Below, piece by piece: positions 55,117 through 63,627 of a stretch of DNA of 64,000 nucleotides (position 1 is its first letter; each line of letters begins with the position of its first letter). The DNA is taken from the NCBI GenBank assembly GCA_903835005.1, contig CAILLK010000012.1, positions 1-64,000 of the forward strand, given 5' to 3'. The DNA comes from an uncultured Bacteroidota bacterium. Lineage in GTDB: Bacteria > Bacteroidota > Bacteroidia > Chitinophagales > Chitinophagaceae. The position numbers and the translations under genes were made by a program. The notes below the pieces were generated by a model. That model saw only the letters and a list, made by a program, of their open reading frames with translations, had not been told where the DNA came from and made no database searches.

Positions 55117-56591
55117 TGTTTGGTGTTTAAATAATTCAGCAATTGTCCGGCTGCCACCTGTCCGGATATGAGCGCGGGTGGCACCCCCGGCCCCGGAACA
55201 GTAAGCTGGCCTGCGTAAAAGAGATTTTTAATTTTTTTATTCCTCAAAGTTGGTTTCAGTACTGCTGTTTGCCGCAGGGTATTTGCAAGCCCATAGGCAT
55301 TACCTTTATAAGCATGATAATCATTTACGAAATCATTGATGCAATAGCTTTTTTTGTAAATGATATTCTGTAAAATTTCCTCACCACAAAAGGCTTCGAG
55401 TCTTTTTATGATCTTGCCATAGTATTTTTCCCTTACCGCTTCGGTATCCGTTAGTCCGGGAGCAACAGGTATCAATAAAAACAGGTTTTCCATTCCTTCA
55501 GGAGCTACCGTTGCATCAGTTTTTGAAGGGCAGCAGGCATAAAACAACGGGTTTTCGGGCCATTTAGGATCCTTGTAAATATCTTCGGCATGCGTATTGA
55601 ATGGTGCATCAAAAAACAGATTATGGTGTATCAGCTTCCTGATTTTTTTATTTACTCCTATATAAAAAATCAGGCAAGAAGGTGCCAATGTCCTTTTATC
55701 CCAATAAGCTTCGTCATAATTGCGATATTGTTTTTCCAATAAATGTTGTTCGGTGTAATGATAATCGCCTGTAGCTATTATGCCATCTGTTCTGTATTCT
55801 CCTTTACCCGAAGAAATACTGCTTGCCTTATTTGAGCCAATATTTATTTTAGTGACTTCGCAACCCGTTATAAAATCTACGCCATAATCTGATGCCAGAT
55901 TTTGCATTGCTCTGGGTATTCCGGCCATGCCGCCCATGGGGTACCAGGTGCCCAGCGAAAATGCAGCATAATTCATGAGGCTGTACAATGCAGGTATCTG
56001 TTGCGCCATGGCACCTAAAAACAATACCGGAAATTCCATCAGCATAACCAGCCGCTCATCCTTGAAAAATTTACGCACATAATCACTTACCGATTGAAAC
56101 ATATGCAGCTTCACAGCCCCGGTTATCACTTCTTTTTTTGCAAACTCCAGCCACGAAAAAGAAGGTTTATATACCAGGTGCTGCATACCCACCTTGTACT
56201 TGAAAGCCCCTTCGGCAAGGAATTGTTTCAGTTTAGCAGCGCTGCCTTTTTCTATATTTTCAAATACTTCAAAAATATCTTCCAGCCGGGCGGGTACCTG
56301 CAATACATCATCCTTACCATATACTACCTGGAAACCTGGGTCCAGCTGAATGAGCTGGTAATAATCTCCGGGCTTCTGACCAAACTGAGCAAAGAAGTTT
56401 TCAAATATATCCGGCATCCAGTACCAGCTCGGCCCCATATCAAACATAAATCCCTGTTCACTGAAAACCCTTGCGCGACCGCCAGATGATTCATTTTTTT
56501 CGAACAATGTAACCTCATGCCCTTGCCGGGCTGTAAAACATGCAGCTGATAATCCGGAAAAACCACCACCTATTATTGCAACTTTACTCAT
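55113..56591 (-). CDS. crtI: Phytoene desaturase
   Basis: The 492-residue FAD enzyme begins KVAIIGGGFSGLSAA (dinucleotide-binding fold) and has GGRARVFSEQGFMFDMGPS soon after. The C-terminal FAD motif includes NLFYAGQLTVPGPGVPPALISG, characteristic of CrtI. It desaturates phytoene to lycopene at the membrane. A TTG lies nine bases upstream at 56600, but ATG 56591 gives the standard N-terminus. It starts 33 bases after the CarH-like gene. Confidence 0.95.
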   Translation of the reverse strand: MSKVAIIGGGFSGLSAACFTARQGHEVTLFEKNESSGGRARVFSEQGFMFDMGPSWYWMPDIFENFFAQFGQKPGDYYQLIQLDPGFQVVYGKDDVLQVPARLEDIFEVFENIEKGSAAKLKQFLAEGAFKYKVGMQHLVYKPSFSWLEFAKKEVITGAVKLHMFQSVSDYVRKFFKDERLVMLMEFPVLFLGAMAQQIPALYSLMNYAAFSLGTWYPMGGMAGIPRAMQNLASDYGVDFITGCEVTKINIGSNKASSISSGKGEYRTDGIIATGDYHYTEQHLLEKQYRNYDEAYWDKRTLAPSCLIFYIGVNKKIRKLIHHNLFFDAPFNTHAEDIYKDPKWPENPLFYACCPSKTDATVAPEGMENLFLLIPVAPGLTDTEAVREKYYGKIIKRLEAFCGEEILQNIIYKKSYCINDFVNDYHAYKGNAYGLANTLRQTAVLKPTLRNKKIKNLFYAGQLTVPGPGVPPALISGQVAAGQLLNYLNTKQ

Positions 56592-56624
56592 ATAATTCAA
56601 AATCGAGTGCTGGTTTGAACAACC

Positions 56625-57509
56625 TTATTCAAGGAAATTAATAAGGCTGCTGGCTCCAGTTAAAAAAAAAGTGTTTTTTAAATTATATTTCTGTTCCGGG
56701 AATAAAGATGAATTACCGGCTACAAAAAGAGTGATATTTTCATCTGTCCTGGCCAGTCTGATTAATGTTTGCTGCACTTCTTCAACCGGCCTGGGATTGA
56801 CATAAAATGTAAGCAGGTATTTGGGCTTAACAGATTTTATAATACTTTCAATATTTTCAACCGGCACACTTTGTCCCAGGTATATTGTTTCATAGCCTTT
56901 CGACCTGAGAATGTAATTTGCAAACAGCAGACCTATTTCATGCCACTCATCAGGTGGCAGAAAGAGTAAAAACTTTTTAGTTTTTTTTGTGGGTGGCAAT
57001 AATCCGTCTATCGCCGCCATCAGTTTCCTTTTTACTATGCACGATGCAAAATGTTCCTGTATGGGCGCTGTTTTGCTTATAGTCCACAATATTCCCACTT
57101 TAGTAAGAAAAGGGTAAATAACGCTGATCATCGCATCATAAAATCCCAACCTGGTTGTTACCGCAGAGAATATTTTTTCAAAGCCGGTTTCATCGAAATC
57201 AAGCATTGTTTTCAGCAGGTCATTAATGTATCCCGCACAGATATTGTCCTGTACTTCATTAATATCCTGGTGTTCTATCAGGCTGTTCAACTCATCTTCA
57301 GTTAGGCTGGCAATTTTTGATATTTTTTGCCCTCTGGCCAGCAAAGTGCTTACATTCAGAAGTTTCCTGACCTGGCTTTCGCTGTAGGTGCGCCGGTTAG
57401 TGCTTGTTCTGTCCGGGTAAATAATTCCATACCTTTTCTCCCAGATTCTGATAGTATGTGCCTTTATACCCGTCATCTGTTCAAGCTGATTTATCTGATA
57501 AGTCTCCAT
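56625..57509 (-). CDS. CarH/LitR-like B12-binding MerR-family regulator
   Basis: A 294-residue protein. The MerR winged helix is at 4-70 (KAHTIRIWEKRYGIIYP). A cobalamin-binding helical bundle and a Rossmann-like B12 domain follow. The photosensory motif Wx9EH is exact: W142, E152, H153. The lower-ligand motif ExHxxG is E188-W-H190-EIG193. In CarH these bind adenosylcobalamin and the complex represses carotenoid genes in the dark, releasing DNA in light. Being first in the crt operon fits autoregulation of the whole unit. The promoter should be in the 137 bases before its ATG. Confidence 0.9.
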   Translation of the reverse strand: METYQINQLEQMTGIKAHTIRIWEKRYGIIYPDRTSTNRRTYSESQVRKLLNVSTLLARGQKISKIASLTEDELNSLIEHQDINEVQDNICAGYINDLLKTMLDFDETGFEKIFSAVTTRLGFYDAMISVIYPFLTKVGILWTISKTAPIQEHFASCIVKRKLMAAIDGLLPPTKKTKKFLLFLPPDEWHEIGLLFANYILRSKGYETIYLGQSVPVENIESIIKSVKPKYLLTFYVNPRPVEEVQQTLIRLARTDENITLFVAGNSSLFPEQKYNLKNTFFLTGASSLINFLE

Positions 57510-57646
57510 TCTGGTAAATATATGAATACGTTTTCTGTTCCCGGGGTTTTATAAGGGTCATAATGTTATTAGTCTTGGCCCGTTAATTTATTTTCTGAGC
57601 TTCAATGGTGTTAAATAAATACAGGTTTTACCCTGGTTTATTCAGT

Positions 57647-58354
57647 TTATAAACTTATGTATTTATGAAATTCACTTTTAGTATGTTCTCTTAAAAATTT
57701 ACCATCGTAAAAAGAAGTAACAGTAGCCGAATTAGTATCATTAATTCCCCTGGTGGAGACGCACATATGTTTTGCATCAATAACAACTGCTACATCTTTA
57801 GTTCCTAAAACTTCCTGCAATTCCCGCCCTATCTGCATGGTTAACCTTTCCTGGACCTGTGGCCTTTTAGAATAGTATTGAACTATGCGGTTTAGTTTAG
57901 AGAGCCCTATAATATTCCCGTTCGATATATAGCCTATATGAGCCTTGCCGTATATAGGCACAAAATGGTGTTCGCAGTTACTGAACAGTGTTATATCTTT
58001 TTCAACAAGCATCTGGTTGTATTTGTACTTGTTTTCGAACAATGCGATTTTTGGTTTGTTGGCAGGATTAAGGCCGGAAAAAATTTCCTTTACATACATT
58101 TTAGCTACTCTGTGCGGTGTGCCTTTTAAGCTGTCGTCTTTGAGTTCTAATCCAAGGGTAATCATTATTTCCCTGAAATGATGCTCTATATTATGTATTT
58201 TCTCGGCATCAGATATTTCAAAGGCATCGGCACGAAGGGGTGTTTCAATTCCTGTAAACAGATGATCATCTCCCGCTGTATCTGTATCTGCTTCATCGGC
58301 ATAATTAATTTTTACGTTATCCTGAATATTCAACATAGTTTCGTTTTGTTTCAT
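57647..58354 (-). CDS. folE: GTP cyclohydrolase I
   Basis: From ATG 58354 the protein has 235 residues. It has the zinc/active-site sequence NCEHHFVPIYGKAHIGYI, then SKLNRIVQYYSKRPQVQERL, and the second zinc cysteine in KHMCVSTRGI. It converts GTP to 7,8-dihydroneopterin triphosphate. Its N-terminal 45 residues are a non-conserved acidic extension. It overlaps the 3' end of the PTPS-like gene by 38 bases and lies 137 bases before the CarH-like gene, so it sits in a pterin module rather than with other folate genes. Confidence 0.94.
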   Translation of the reverse strand: MKQNETMLNIQDNVKINYADEADTDTAGDDHLFTGIETPLRADAFEISDAEKIHNIEHHFREIMITLGLELKDDSLKGTPHRVAKMYVKEIFSGLNPANKPKIALFENKYKYNQMLVEKDITLFSNCEHHFVPIYGKAHIGYISNGNIIGLSKLNRIVQYYSKRPQVQERLTMQIGRELQEVLGTKDVAVVIDAKHMCVSTRGINDTNSATVTSFYDGKFLREHTKSEFHKYISL

Positions 58355-58727
58355 AAAGAAAAATTTTAAGTTCAAACTGCTGGTTTATTTTCTCCCGAAG
58401 GATGTCATAAATAAAACGTGCAATATTTTCTTTTGTTGGGTTTATTAATTTAAATGCTTCAATGTCCAGGTTCAGATTCTTCTGATCAAGCAGTTCAGTT
58501 ATATTTTCTCTTATCAGGCTTTTCAGGATTTTAGCGTCTATAAATGAGTCACTTGATGTGTCTGCCATGCCTGTAATCTTAACTAATAATTCGTAATTAT
58601 GCCCGTGATAGTCATTGGTATAGCACATACCATACAAGGCAAGATTCTCCTCCTCGCTCAATGATATATTGTGCAGTCTGTGGGTAGCATTAAAATGCTC
58701 TTTACTGTAAATGGTTATTGGGTTCAC
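58317..58727 (-). CDS. 6-pyruvoyltetrahydropterin synthase family protein (PTPS-like)
   Basis: The 136-residue protein has the family motifs HFNATHRLH, HGHNYELLVKITG and FIDAKILKSLI, with zinc histidines in ATHRL and HGH. The catalytic cysteine is C-x5-HGH (CYTNDYHGH), the spacing of animal PTPS, whereas QueD of queuosine synthesis has C-x3-HGH. With GTP cyclohydrolase I downstream this favours synthesis of 6-pyruvoyltetrahydropterin, a tetrahydrobiopterin precursor. The frame is open far upstream, but the family sequence begins at GTG 58727 and no ATG is suitable; the upstream part is promoter DNA. Confidence 0.82.
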   Translation of the reverse strand: MNPITIYSKEHFNATHRLHNISLSEEENLALYGMCYTNDYHGHNYELLVKITGMADTSSDSFIDAKILKSLIRENITELLDQKNLNLDIEAFKLINPTKENIARFIYDILREKINQQFELKIFLYETKRNYVEYSG

Positions 58728-58942
58728 GATTGAAATATTGATGTAAAAGTAGTTGTATTTTTGTTTAAAAAAATGATAAATAAAATAAACAAAAAAATTT
58801 TGAGCAGATTCTGTAATCTTATGCACCTGGAATTCAATGCTGGCTTGATTTGTAGCTGTATTATCTGATTTATCTATCATCGCATTATAACTTCTTATGT
58901 CGAAACTGCCCTTCACCATCCTTTCCGAACAGCTGATCATCG

Positions 58943-58950
58943 TATTTTTG
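58943..58950 (+). promoter_or_regulatory. -7 promoter box of the SDR gene
   Basis: TATTTTTG matches TAnnTTTG perfectly, 31 bases before the SDR ATG, in the 254-base region shared with the divergent PTPS-folE transcript. Confidence 0.42.
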
Positions 58951-58981
58951 TTTAGTTTATTCTGTAAATTATTAAACAAAA

Positions 58982-59674
58982 ATGAAAAATTATATACTAG
59001 CTGGCGCTTCAAGTAATATAGCAGCAGAAACAGCTAAAACGCTGCAAAATGCAGGTAATCATGTTACAGGTATAAGCACAAAGCCACAGCAATATCAATA
59101 CAATGACTTCTACCAGGTTGCAGATTATGGTTTTGGAAAGTTTCCGGTAATACATACATCTGTAAATGGTTTAGTCTACTTTCCGGGCACAATTACACTC
59201 AAGCCGGTAAAAAGTATCAGCGAGGCCGACCTTGTTAATGATTTCAGGATTAACTGTATAGGGGCGGTTGCTTTTATAAGGCAATACCTGCCAAATATGA
59301 AGCAATTAGCTGAAGTCGGGTCAATAGTGCTTATAAGTTCTGTTGCCGCTACCACTGGTATGGCCTACCATACCTCTGTGGCTATGGTGAAAGGAGCCAT
59401 AGAAAGCCTGACACGAACACTGGCTGCAGAGCTGGCCCCTGGCAACAGGGTTAACTGTGTTGCGCCCTCGCTGACGGCGACGCCACTAACAGAACGGTTA
59501 ATCAATACACCCGACAAGATGGATGCTGCAATGAAAAATAACCCAATGAAAAGAATAGGCCAGGCAACAGATATTGCGCATGCTGTCAGTTACCTTTTAT
59601 CTGAAAATGCATCATGGATAACCGGGCAGGTACTTTCAGCAGATGGTGGCATGGGTGCACTTCGTCAGCTTTAG
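58982..59674 (+). CDS. SDR-family protein lacking the canonical catalytic tyrosine
   Basis: A 230-residue Rossmann-fold protein with the SDR frame: LAGASSNIA (a variant of the TGxxxGxG nucleotide motif), LISS with S120, the K137 helix and the C-terminal GQVLSADGGM. At the YxxxK position the sequence is VAMVK, with V133 where Tyr is expected; Y129 lies one turn earlier. It may use Y129, another mechanism, or be non-oxidoreductive. Divergence from the PTPS-folE genes suggests a sepiapterin-reductase-like or other pterin role, which is inferred. Confidence 0.82.
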   Translation: MKNYILAGASSNIAAETAKTLQNAGNHVTGISTKPQQYQYNDFYQVADYGFGKFPVIHTSVNGLVYFPGTITLKPVKSISEADLVNDFRINCIGAVAFIRQYLPNMKQLAEVGSIVLISSVAATTGMAYHTSVAMVKGAIESLTRTLAAELAPGNRVNCVAPSLTATPLTERLINTPDKMDAAMKNNPMKRIGQATDIAHAVSYLLSENASWITGQVLSADGGMGALRQL

Positions 59675-59720
59675 GTTTGTTTCAGCATGCAATCGGTAAA
59701 ATTGATAGTATAAAAAATCT

Positions 59721-60695
59721 TTACGATATAGTCAATTCCCTGTTGTACTTCTTCCGGTAATCAAGAGGTGACAATCCGGTGATTTTTTTGAAGGTAGTCC
59801 GGAAAGCCTTGCTATCTGAGTATCCTACTGCATACATTACTTCATTTATATTATCTCTTCCCGATTCCAGGCTTTTTTTAGCAGCTTCTATTTTTACTCT
59901 CTGCAGGTATTCTACCGGTGTATTGGCGGTAGCTTTTTTGAACCGCCGCTCAAAATTGCGGCGGCTGATAAGGAACAACCCTGCCAGCTGGTCGACGGAT
60001 ATCTTTTTGTCTACATTACTTTCTATATATTCCTGCGCTTTTTTTATGGGTTCATCTTCATGGCCTTTCTGCCCCATAAATATATTGAACGGCGCCTGGC
60101 TGCTCCGCTCCAACTCGATTTCAAATACCTTGGAGAGAAAGACAGCCACATCTCTGCCACAGTATTTTTCTACGAGATAAAGTACCAGGTTGATGAATGA
60201 ATAAGCGCCTCCGCTGGTATAAATACCCTGTTCATCTGTTATGATCTGTTCGGGAATCAGGTTCACATCCGGAAACATTTTTCTGAAACCATCGGCAGCC
60301 ATCCAGTGAGTGGTACATTTTTTACCATTCACCAATCCTGTAGATGCCAGCAGGAATGCTCCTACACATAGGCTGGCCACTTCAGCGCCCTGGCTGTATT
60401 GGCTTTTTATCCAGTCTATATATTGGGTATTTAATTGCAGTGAACCCCTATCAACCGCAGGTATGATTATAAGATCCGTCTTTTTAACCTCTTCAATCAG
60501 CTTATCCGGATGTACTGAGAATAATCCATTATACAGATCGGTAGTGCCAGAAAGACCTACAAGATGTATATCGAAATAAGGCTTCCGGCCGGTTCTAACT
60601 AGGTAGTCATTTGCGCCATTAAATACTTTGAAAGGGCCAATAATACTGCTCAGTATGCTGTCGCCTTGCGGAACCAGGATGGAAACATGTTTCAT
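59721..60695 (-). CDS. GlxA-type AraC-family transcriptional regulator
   Basis: From ATG 60695 the protein has 324 residues. The N-terminal DJ-1/PfpI-like domain (about 1-190) contains VASLCVGAFLLASTGLVNGKKCTTHW, here 120-150, with a nucleophile-elbow-like cysteine. The C-terminal AraC domain (about 220-315) has two helix-turn-helices, including ISRRNFERRFKKAT and YSDSKAFRTTFKKITGLSP. It controls transcription in response to an unknown ligand. It diverges from the SnoaL/VOC/DinB gene row, which may be its target. A TTG at 60737 gives no conserved extension. Confidence 0.92.
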   Translation of the reverse strand: MKHVSILVPQGDSILSSIIGPFKVFNGANDYLVRTGRKPYFDIHLVGLSGTTDLYNGLFSVHPDKLIEEVKKTDLIIIPAVDRGSLQLNTQYIDWIKSQYSQGAEVASLCVGAFLLASTGLVNGKKCTTHWMAADGFRKMFPDVNLIPEQIITDEQGIYTSGGAYSFINLVLYLVEKYCGRDVAVFLSKVFEIELERSSQAPFNIFMGQKGHEDEPIKKAQEYIESNVDKKISVDQLAGLFLISRRNFERRFKKATANTPVEYLQRVKIEAAKKSLESGRDNINEVMYAVGYSDSKAFRTTFKKITGLSPLDYRKKYNRELTIS

Positions 60696-60710
60696 AACAA
60701 AATATTTTAT

Positions 60711-60741
60711 CAAAGGTATGGTATTAGATTGTCGCAATCAA
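60711..60741 (-). promoter_or_regulatory. Promoter of the AraC-family gene
   Basis: On the minus strand the -7 box TACCTTTG (60711-60718) is perfect and a TTG (60739-60741) lies 20 bases before it. The -7 box ends 15 bases before the ATG. Confidence 0.5.
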
Positions 60742-60928
60742 CCCCTCAGAATGGCGTATTTACGCATCACCGCCTTTCGTTTTTATATCTAGGTTTGTAC
60801 TAAGTAATGAACACGGTTATGATTTCAGAGAACTATTGATAATTACCCAGATAGCTCATTAACAATAATACAATACAGCGACATCAGCATTATAGTTAAT
60901 TTCAGATCCATAAAACAAAACAAAAAAA

Positions 60929-61282
60929 ATGACCACACAGGAAGTAGCCAACCGCCTCGTAGAACTTTGCAGGCAAGGACAAATTGAAGCCGCTCAGACG
61001 GAATTGTATGCCAATGATTGCTCCAGCCTGGAGCCGGAAAATTCTCCAATGGGAAATGTAAACGGATTGCCTGCTATTATTGACAAGAGCAGACATTTCG
61101 AAACGATGATTGAGGAATTTCACAGCGCCACTATTTCAGATCCGCTCGTTGCCGGCAATTGTTTTTCAATAAGCTGGCTGATGGATGTAACCATGAAGGG
61201 AATGGGCCGCAGGGCAATGGATGAAATATGCGTGTACCGCGTTAAAGATGGTAAAATAGTTTGCGAACAATTTTTTTACTAA
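60929..61282 (+). CDS. SnoaL-like/NTF2-fold protein
   Basis: A 117-residue protein of the SnoaL-like class: an N-terminal helix TTQEVANRLVELCRQGQ, then LYANDCSSLEPEN, SISWLMDVTMKG and the final strand CVYRVKDGKIVCEQFFY. The fold serves as isomerase, cyclase or dehydratase, or as a ligand-binding domain; the reaction is not predictable here. It is the first of a row of small plus-strand genes divergent from the AraC regulator. A TAGGTTTG box at 60790-60797 could start a transcript with a leader of about 125 bases. Confidence 0.85.
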   Translation: MTTQEVANRLVELCRQGQIEAAQTELYANDCSSLEPENSPMGNVNGLPAIIDKSRHFETMIEEFHSATISDPLVAGNCFSISWLMDVTMKGMGRRAMDEICVYRVKDGKIVCEQFFY

Positions 61283-61319
61283 ATAGTTTTTATTAATCAA
61301 CCTTCAAAAAACAAAAATC

Positions 61320-61703
61320 ATGGACGGAAAAGTAAACATCATCAACTGGTTCGAAGTATCTGTAAGTGATATAGCCAGGGCTAAGAAATTTTATGAAACA
61401 ATCTTCTCCATCGAAATGAATGAGATGGAAATGATGGGGATGAAAATGGCTTTCTTCCCTATGGAAATGGGAAATGGTAAAGTTTCCGGTGCACTTGTGC
61501 AGGGGCAATACCATGTACCTTCAATGGATGGTGCCAAGGTATATTTTAATGGTAACCCAAATCTTGATGAGGCTTTAAGTAAAGTAGAAGCTGCCGGCGG
61601 TAAGGTAACTATGCCGAAAATGAAGATTGGAGACAATGAGGGCTACATGGCCTGGTTTGCCGATACTGAAGGAAACAGCGTTGCTCTGCATTCGATCAAT
61701 TAA
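61320..61703 (+). CDS. VOC family (glyoxalase/bleomycin-resistance-like) protein
   Basis: A 127-residue protein with the paired beta-alpha-beta-beta-beta units of the VOC fold: NWFEVSVSDIARAKKFYETIF, then VYFNGNPNLDEALSKVEAAGGKV and YMAWFADTEGNSVALHS. An unusual methionine-rich stretch lies at about 38-58 (eight Met in about 20 residues). Some VOC members are metal-dependent dioxygenases or glyoxalases, others bind antibiotics. It starts 37 bases after the SnoaL-like gene and is probably co-transcribed. Confidence 0.9.
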   Translation: MDGKVNIINWFEVSVSDIARAKKFYETIFSIEMNEMEMMGMKMAFFPMEMGNGKVSGALVQGQYHVPSMDGAKVYFNGNPNLDEALSKVEAAGGKVTMPKMKIGDNEGYMAWFADTEGNSVALHSIN

Positions 61704-61735
61704 TTATCGTTCACCAATAGTCAAAAATCATAAAC

Positions 61736-62227
61736 ATGGCTTCTACAGCAGCTGCGCTCAAGGCGCAATTCGATTTTCACACCCGCCTGTTCAATAATGT
61801 ATTGGATGGCATTTCTGATAATGAGGCGAATAGCAGGAATAATGAACATGTAAACCACATAAAGTGGGTAGCTGGCCATCTGCTTAATACCAGACTTGAA
61901 GGTATGAACCGGTTGACTGGAGGCGAAGCAGATACTACTTATGCCGAAAACTTCGCCCGTAACTCAGTGCTGGATCCTACCGGAGTATCTTACCCTCCTT
62001 TGAGTGAAATCGTTTCCAGATGGAATGAAATATCACCGGACATCAGCGGACGATTCAACAATTTGCCTGAAGAATTACTGGATTCACCAGCCCCTGCTCA
62101 ATCGCCCATACACGATGAAACCTTCCGGGGATTGATGGCATTCCTGGTTTCACATGAGGCATATCATGTTGGCCAGCTTGGTATACTCAGAAAGCTTGCC
62201 GGTAAGGATGCAATGTCTTACCGATAA
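61736..62227 (+). CDS. DinB-family four-helix protein
   Basis: A 163-residue protein of the DinB/YfiT fold. The three metal-binding histidine positions are visible: H in VNHIKWVAGHLL, and the pair in VSHEAYHVGQL. DinB-like proteins include thiol transferases and damage-induced proteins of unknown function. It follows the VOC gene by 32 bases in the same direction. Confidence 0.88.
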   Translation: MASTAAALKAQFDFHTRLFNNVLDGISDNEANSRNNEHVNHIKWVAGHLLNTRLEGMNRLTGGEADTTYAENFARNSVLDPTGVSYPPLSEIVSRWNEISPDISGRFNNLPEELLDSPAPAQSPIHDETFRGLMAFLVSHEAYHVGQLGILRKLAGKDAMSYR

Positions 62228-62347
62228 TACGCTCAATTTTCAAAAAAATGTACAGGCGTGGCGTAGTTGCTGCGCCTTTTTTTTGAAAGGATCTCGTTTA
62301 TAAAACCAGTGTGAATTTCTATTGCAAATATTATCAATAACATATAC

Positions 62348-62424
62348 TGTAAACTAAAAAATATTGTTTACAATATTTGCGTAACTCAAAAGTTACGCAT
62401 AAGTTTGTGTAACTTAAAAGTTAC
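62348..62424. promoter_or_regulatory. Three evenly spaced dyads: probable operators of the SRPBCC-ArsR operon
   Basis: Dyad 1 is TGTAAAC/GTTTACA (62348-62372). Dyad 2 is TGCGTAACT/AGTTACGCA (62378-62399). Dyad 3 is GTAACT/AGTTAC (62409-62424). Dyads 2 and 3 share the core GTAACTnAAAAGTTAC. Their centres are 28 bases apart, and the last dyad ends six bases before the ATG. The likely binder is the ArsR-type regulator encoded one gene downstream. Confidence 0.65.
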
Positions 62425-62430
62425 TTAATT

Positions 62431-62883
62431 ATGGAAAAGACAATAGCACACAAAGTATTTTTCAGCCACCCTCCCGCTCATGTATGGGAATACCTTACAA
62501 GGCCAGAACTTATGGAACTGTGGTTGATGAAAAATGACTTTCAGCCAAAAGTAGGTCACCAGTTCCAGTTCCGTACCAATCCGCTGCCCAAGATGGATTT
62601 TGATGGTATTGCTTACTGTACCGTTATGGAGATCGTTCCGTTCGAACGCCTTTGCTACTCGTGGAAAGGCGGCCCGGGCAATGGCCATATTACTCTTGAC
62701 TCGGTAGTAGAGTGGCAACTTGTTCCCAAAGACGGAGGAACGGAGCTACAGCTCAAACATAGCGGATTTAAAGAATCTGGAAACATATTCATGTTCACAG
62801 CAATGAATGACGGCTGGCTGAAGAATATGCTCAAGATTGGAGACCTTTTAAACAACATCAGGAATGGGGCAGGCACAGTTTGA
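62431..62883 (+). CDS. SRPBCC-domain protein (AHSA1-like)
   Basis: A 150-residue protein with the AHSA1/polyketide-cyclase-like fold: KVFFSHPPAHVWEYLTRPELMELWLM, then VMEIVPFERLCYSWKGG and the final helix NDGWLKNMLKIGDLL. Proteins of this group often stand next to ArsR-type regulators, as here; their ligands are largely unknown. The last 20 bases overlap the regulator gene, so translation is coupled. The three dyads just upstream suggest repression by that regulator. Confidence 0.88.
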   Translation: MEKTIAHKVFFSHPPAHVWEYLTRPELMELWLMKNDFQPKVGHQFQFRTNPLPKMDFDGIAYCTVMEIVPFERLCYSWKGGPGNGHITLDSVVEWQLVPKDGGTELQLKHSGFKESGNIFMFTAMNDGWLKNMLKIGDLLNNIRNGAGTV

Positions 62884-63187
62884 CGCATTCCAGGTTATTG
62901 CCGACCCGACCAGGAGGCAGATGCTCAGGTTGCTCTCTGAGAACAGCCTGACCATAAATAGCCTGGCTGGTAACTTCGATATGAGCCGGCCTGCAGTATC
63001 CAAGCACGTGAAAATATTATATGACGGCGGCTTTATTTCTATTCAGGATTCGGGAAGGGAAAGGTATTGCAGCCTTAACCGCGAAGGGTTTGATAAACTG
63101 CAGGAATGGATCAGTTACTACGACCAGTTCTGGGTATCGAAACTTAAAAACTTAGAAACACTTTTAAATCAAAAACCTAAAAATTAA
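62864..63187 (+). CDS. ArsR-family winged-helix regulator
   Basis: A 107-residue regulator: FQVIADPTRRQMLRLLSENS, the recognition helix MSRPAVSKHVKILYDGGFI and the wing SGRERYCSLN. This is the ArsR subtype usually paired with AHSA1/SRPBCC genes and it has no cysteine metal site. It is encoded between two SRPBCC genes and probably represses the operon through the dyads at 62348-62424. Confidence 0.9.
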   Translation: MGQAQFDAFQVIADPTRRQMLRLLSENSLTINSLAGNFDMSRPAVSKHVKILYDGGFISIQDSGRERYCSLNREGFDKLQEWISYYDQFWVSKLKNLETLLNQKPKN

Positions 63188-63192
63188 AACAA

Positions 63193-63627
63193 ATGAAACA
63201 GAACAATTATCACAGCAGCATTACTGCCGGCATTACGCCAGACGAAGCGTATGCTCACATAGCAAATGTGCAGGGATGGTGGGCCAGAAATTTCACTGGC
63301 AACGCATCGGCAACTGGCGATACCTTTACGGTAAGGTTTGGTGATACCCATGTAGATTTTGAAATAAGGGATGCCAAACCGGGGCAAAGTGTTAGCTGGT
63401 ATGTGACCGGCTGCCACCTGCCATGGCTGGCCGACAAAACAGAATGGAATGGCACCACTGTGAATTGGGTGATAACACCAGATGCCGGGGGAGTAAGGAT
63501 TGATATGACCCATATCGGCCTGGTTCCGGAAGTGGAATGTTTTGAAGCTTGCCAGAAGGGCTGGGACGGCCATGTGAACGGCAGCCTGCACAACCTGATG
63601 ACAGTAGGCAAAGGGCAACCGCAATAG
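63193..63627 (+). CDS. SRPBCC-family protein
   Basis: A 144-residue protein of the START-like fold: SSITAGITPDEAYAHIANVQGWWA, then FEIRDAKPGQSVSWYVTGC, VNWVITPDAGGVRIDMTHIGLVP and the helix CQKGWDGHVNGSLHNLM. It starts five bases after the ArsR gene, so the three genes form one operon. Ligand unknown. Confidence 0.88.
   Translation: MKQNNYHSSITAGITPDEAYAHIANVQGWWARNFTGNASATGDTFTVRFGDTHVDFEIRDAKPGQSVSWYVTGCHLPWLADKTEWNGTTVNWVITPDAGGVRIDMTHIGLVPEVECFEACQKGWDGHVNGSLHNLMTVGKGQPQ

Noticed and set aside
58728-59012. An N-terminal extension of the PTPS-like protein
   Set aside because: It covers the divergent promoter region and even the SDR start codon, is AT-rich and lacks family similarity. The family sequence begins at GTG 58727.
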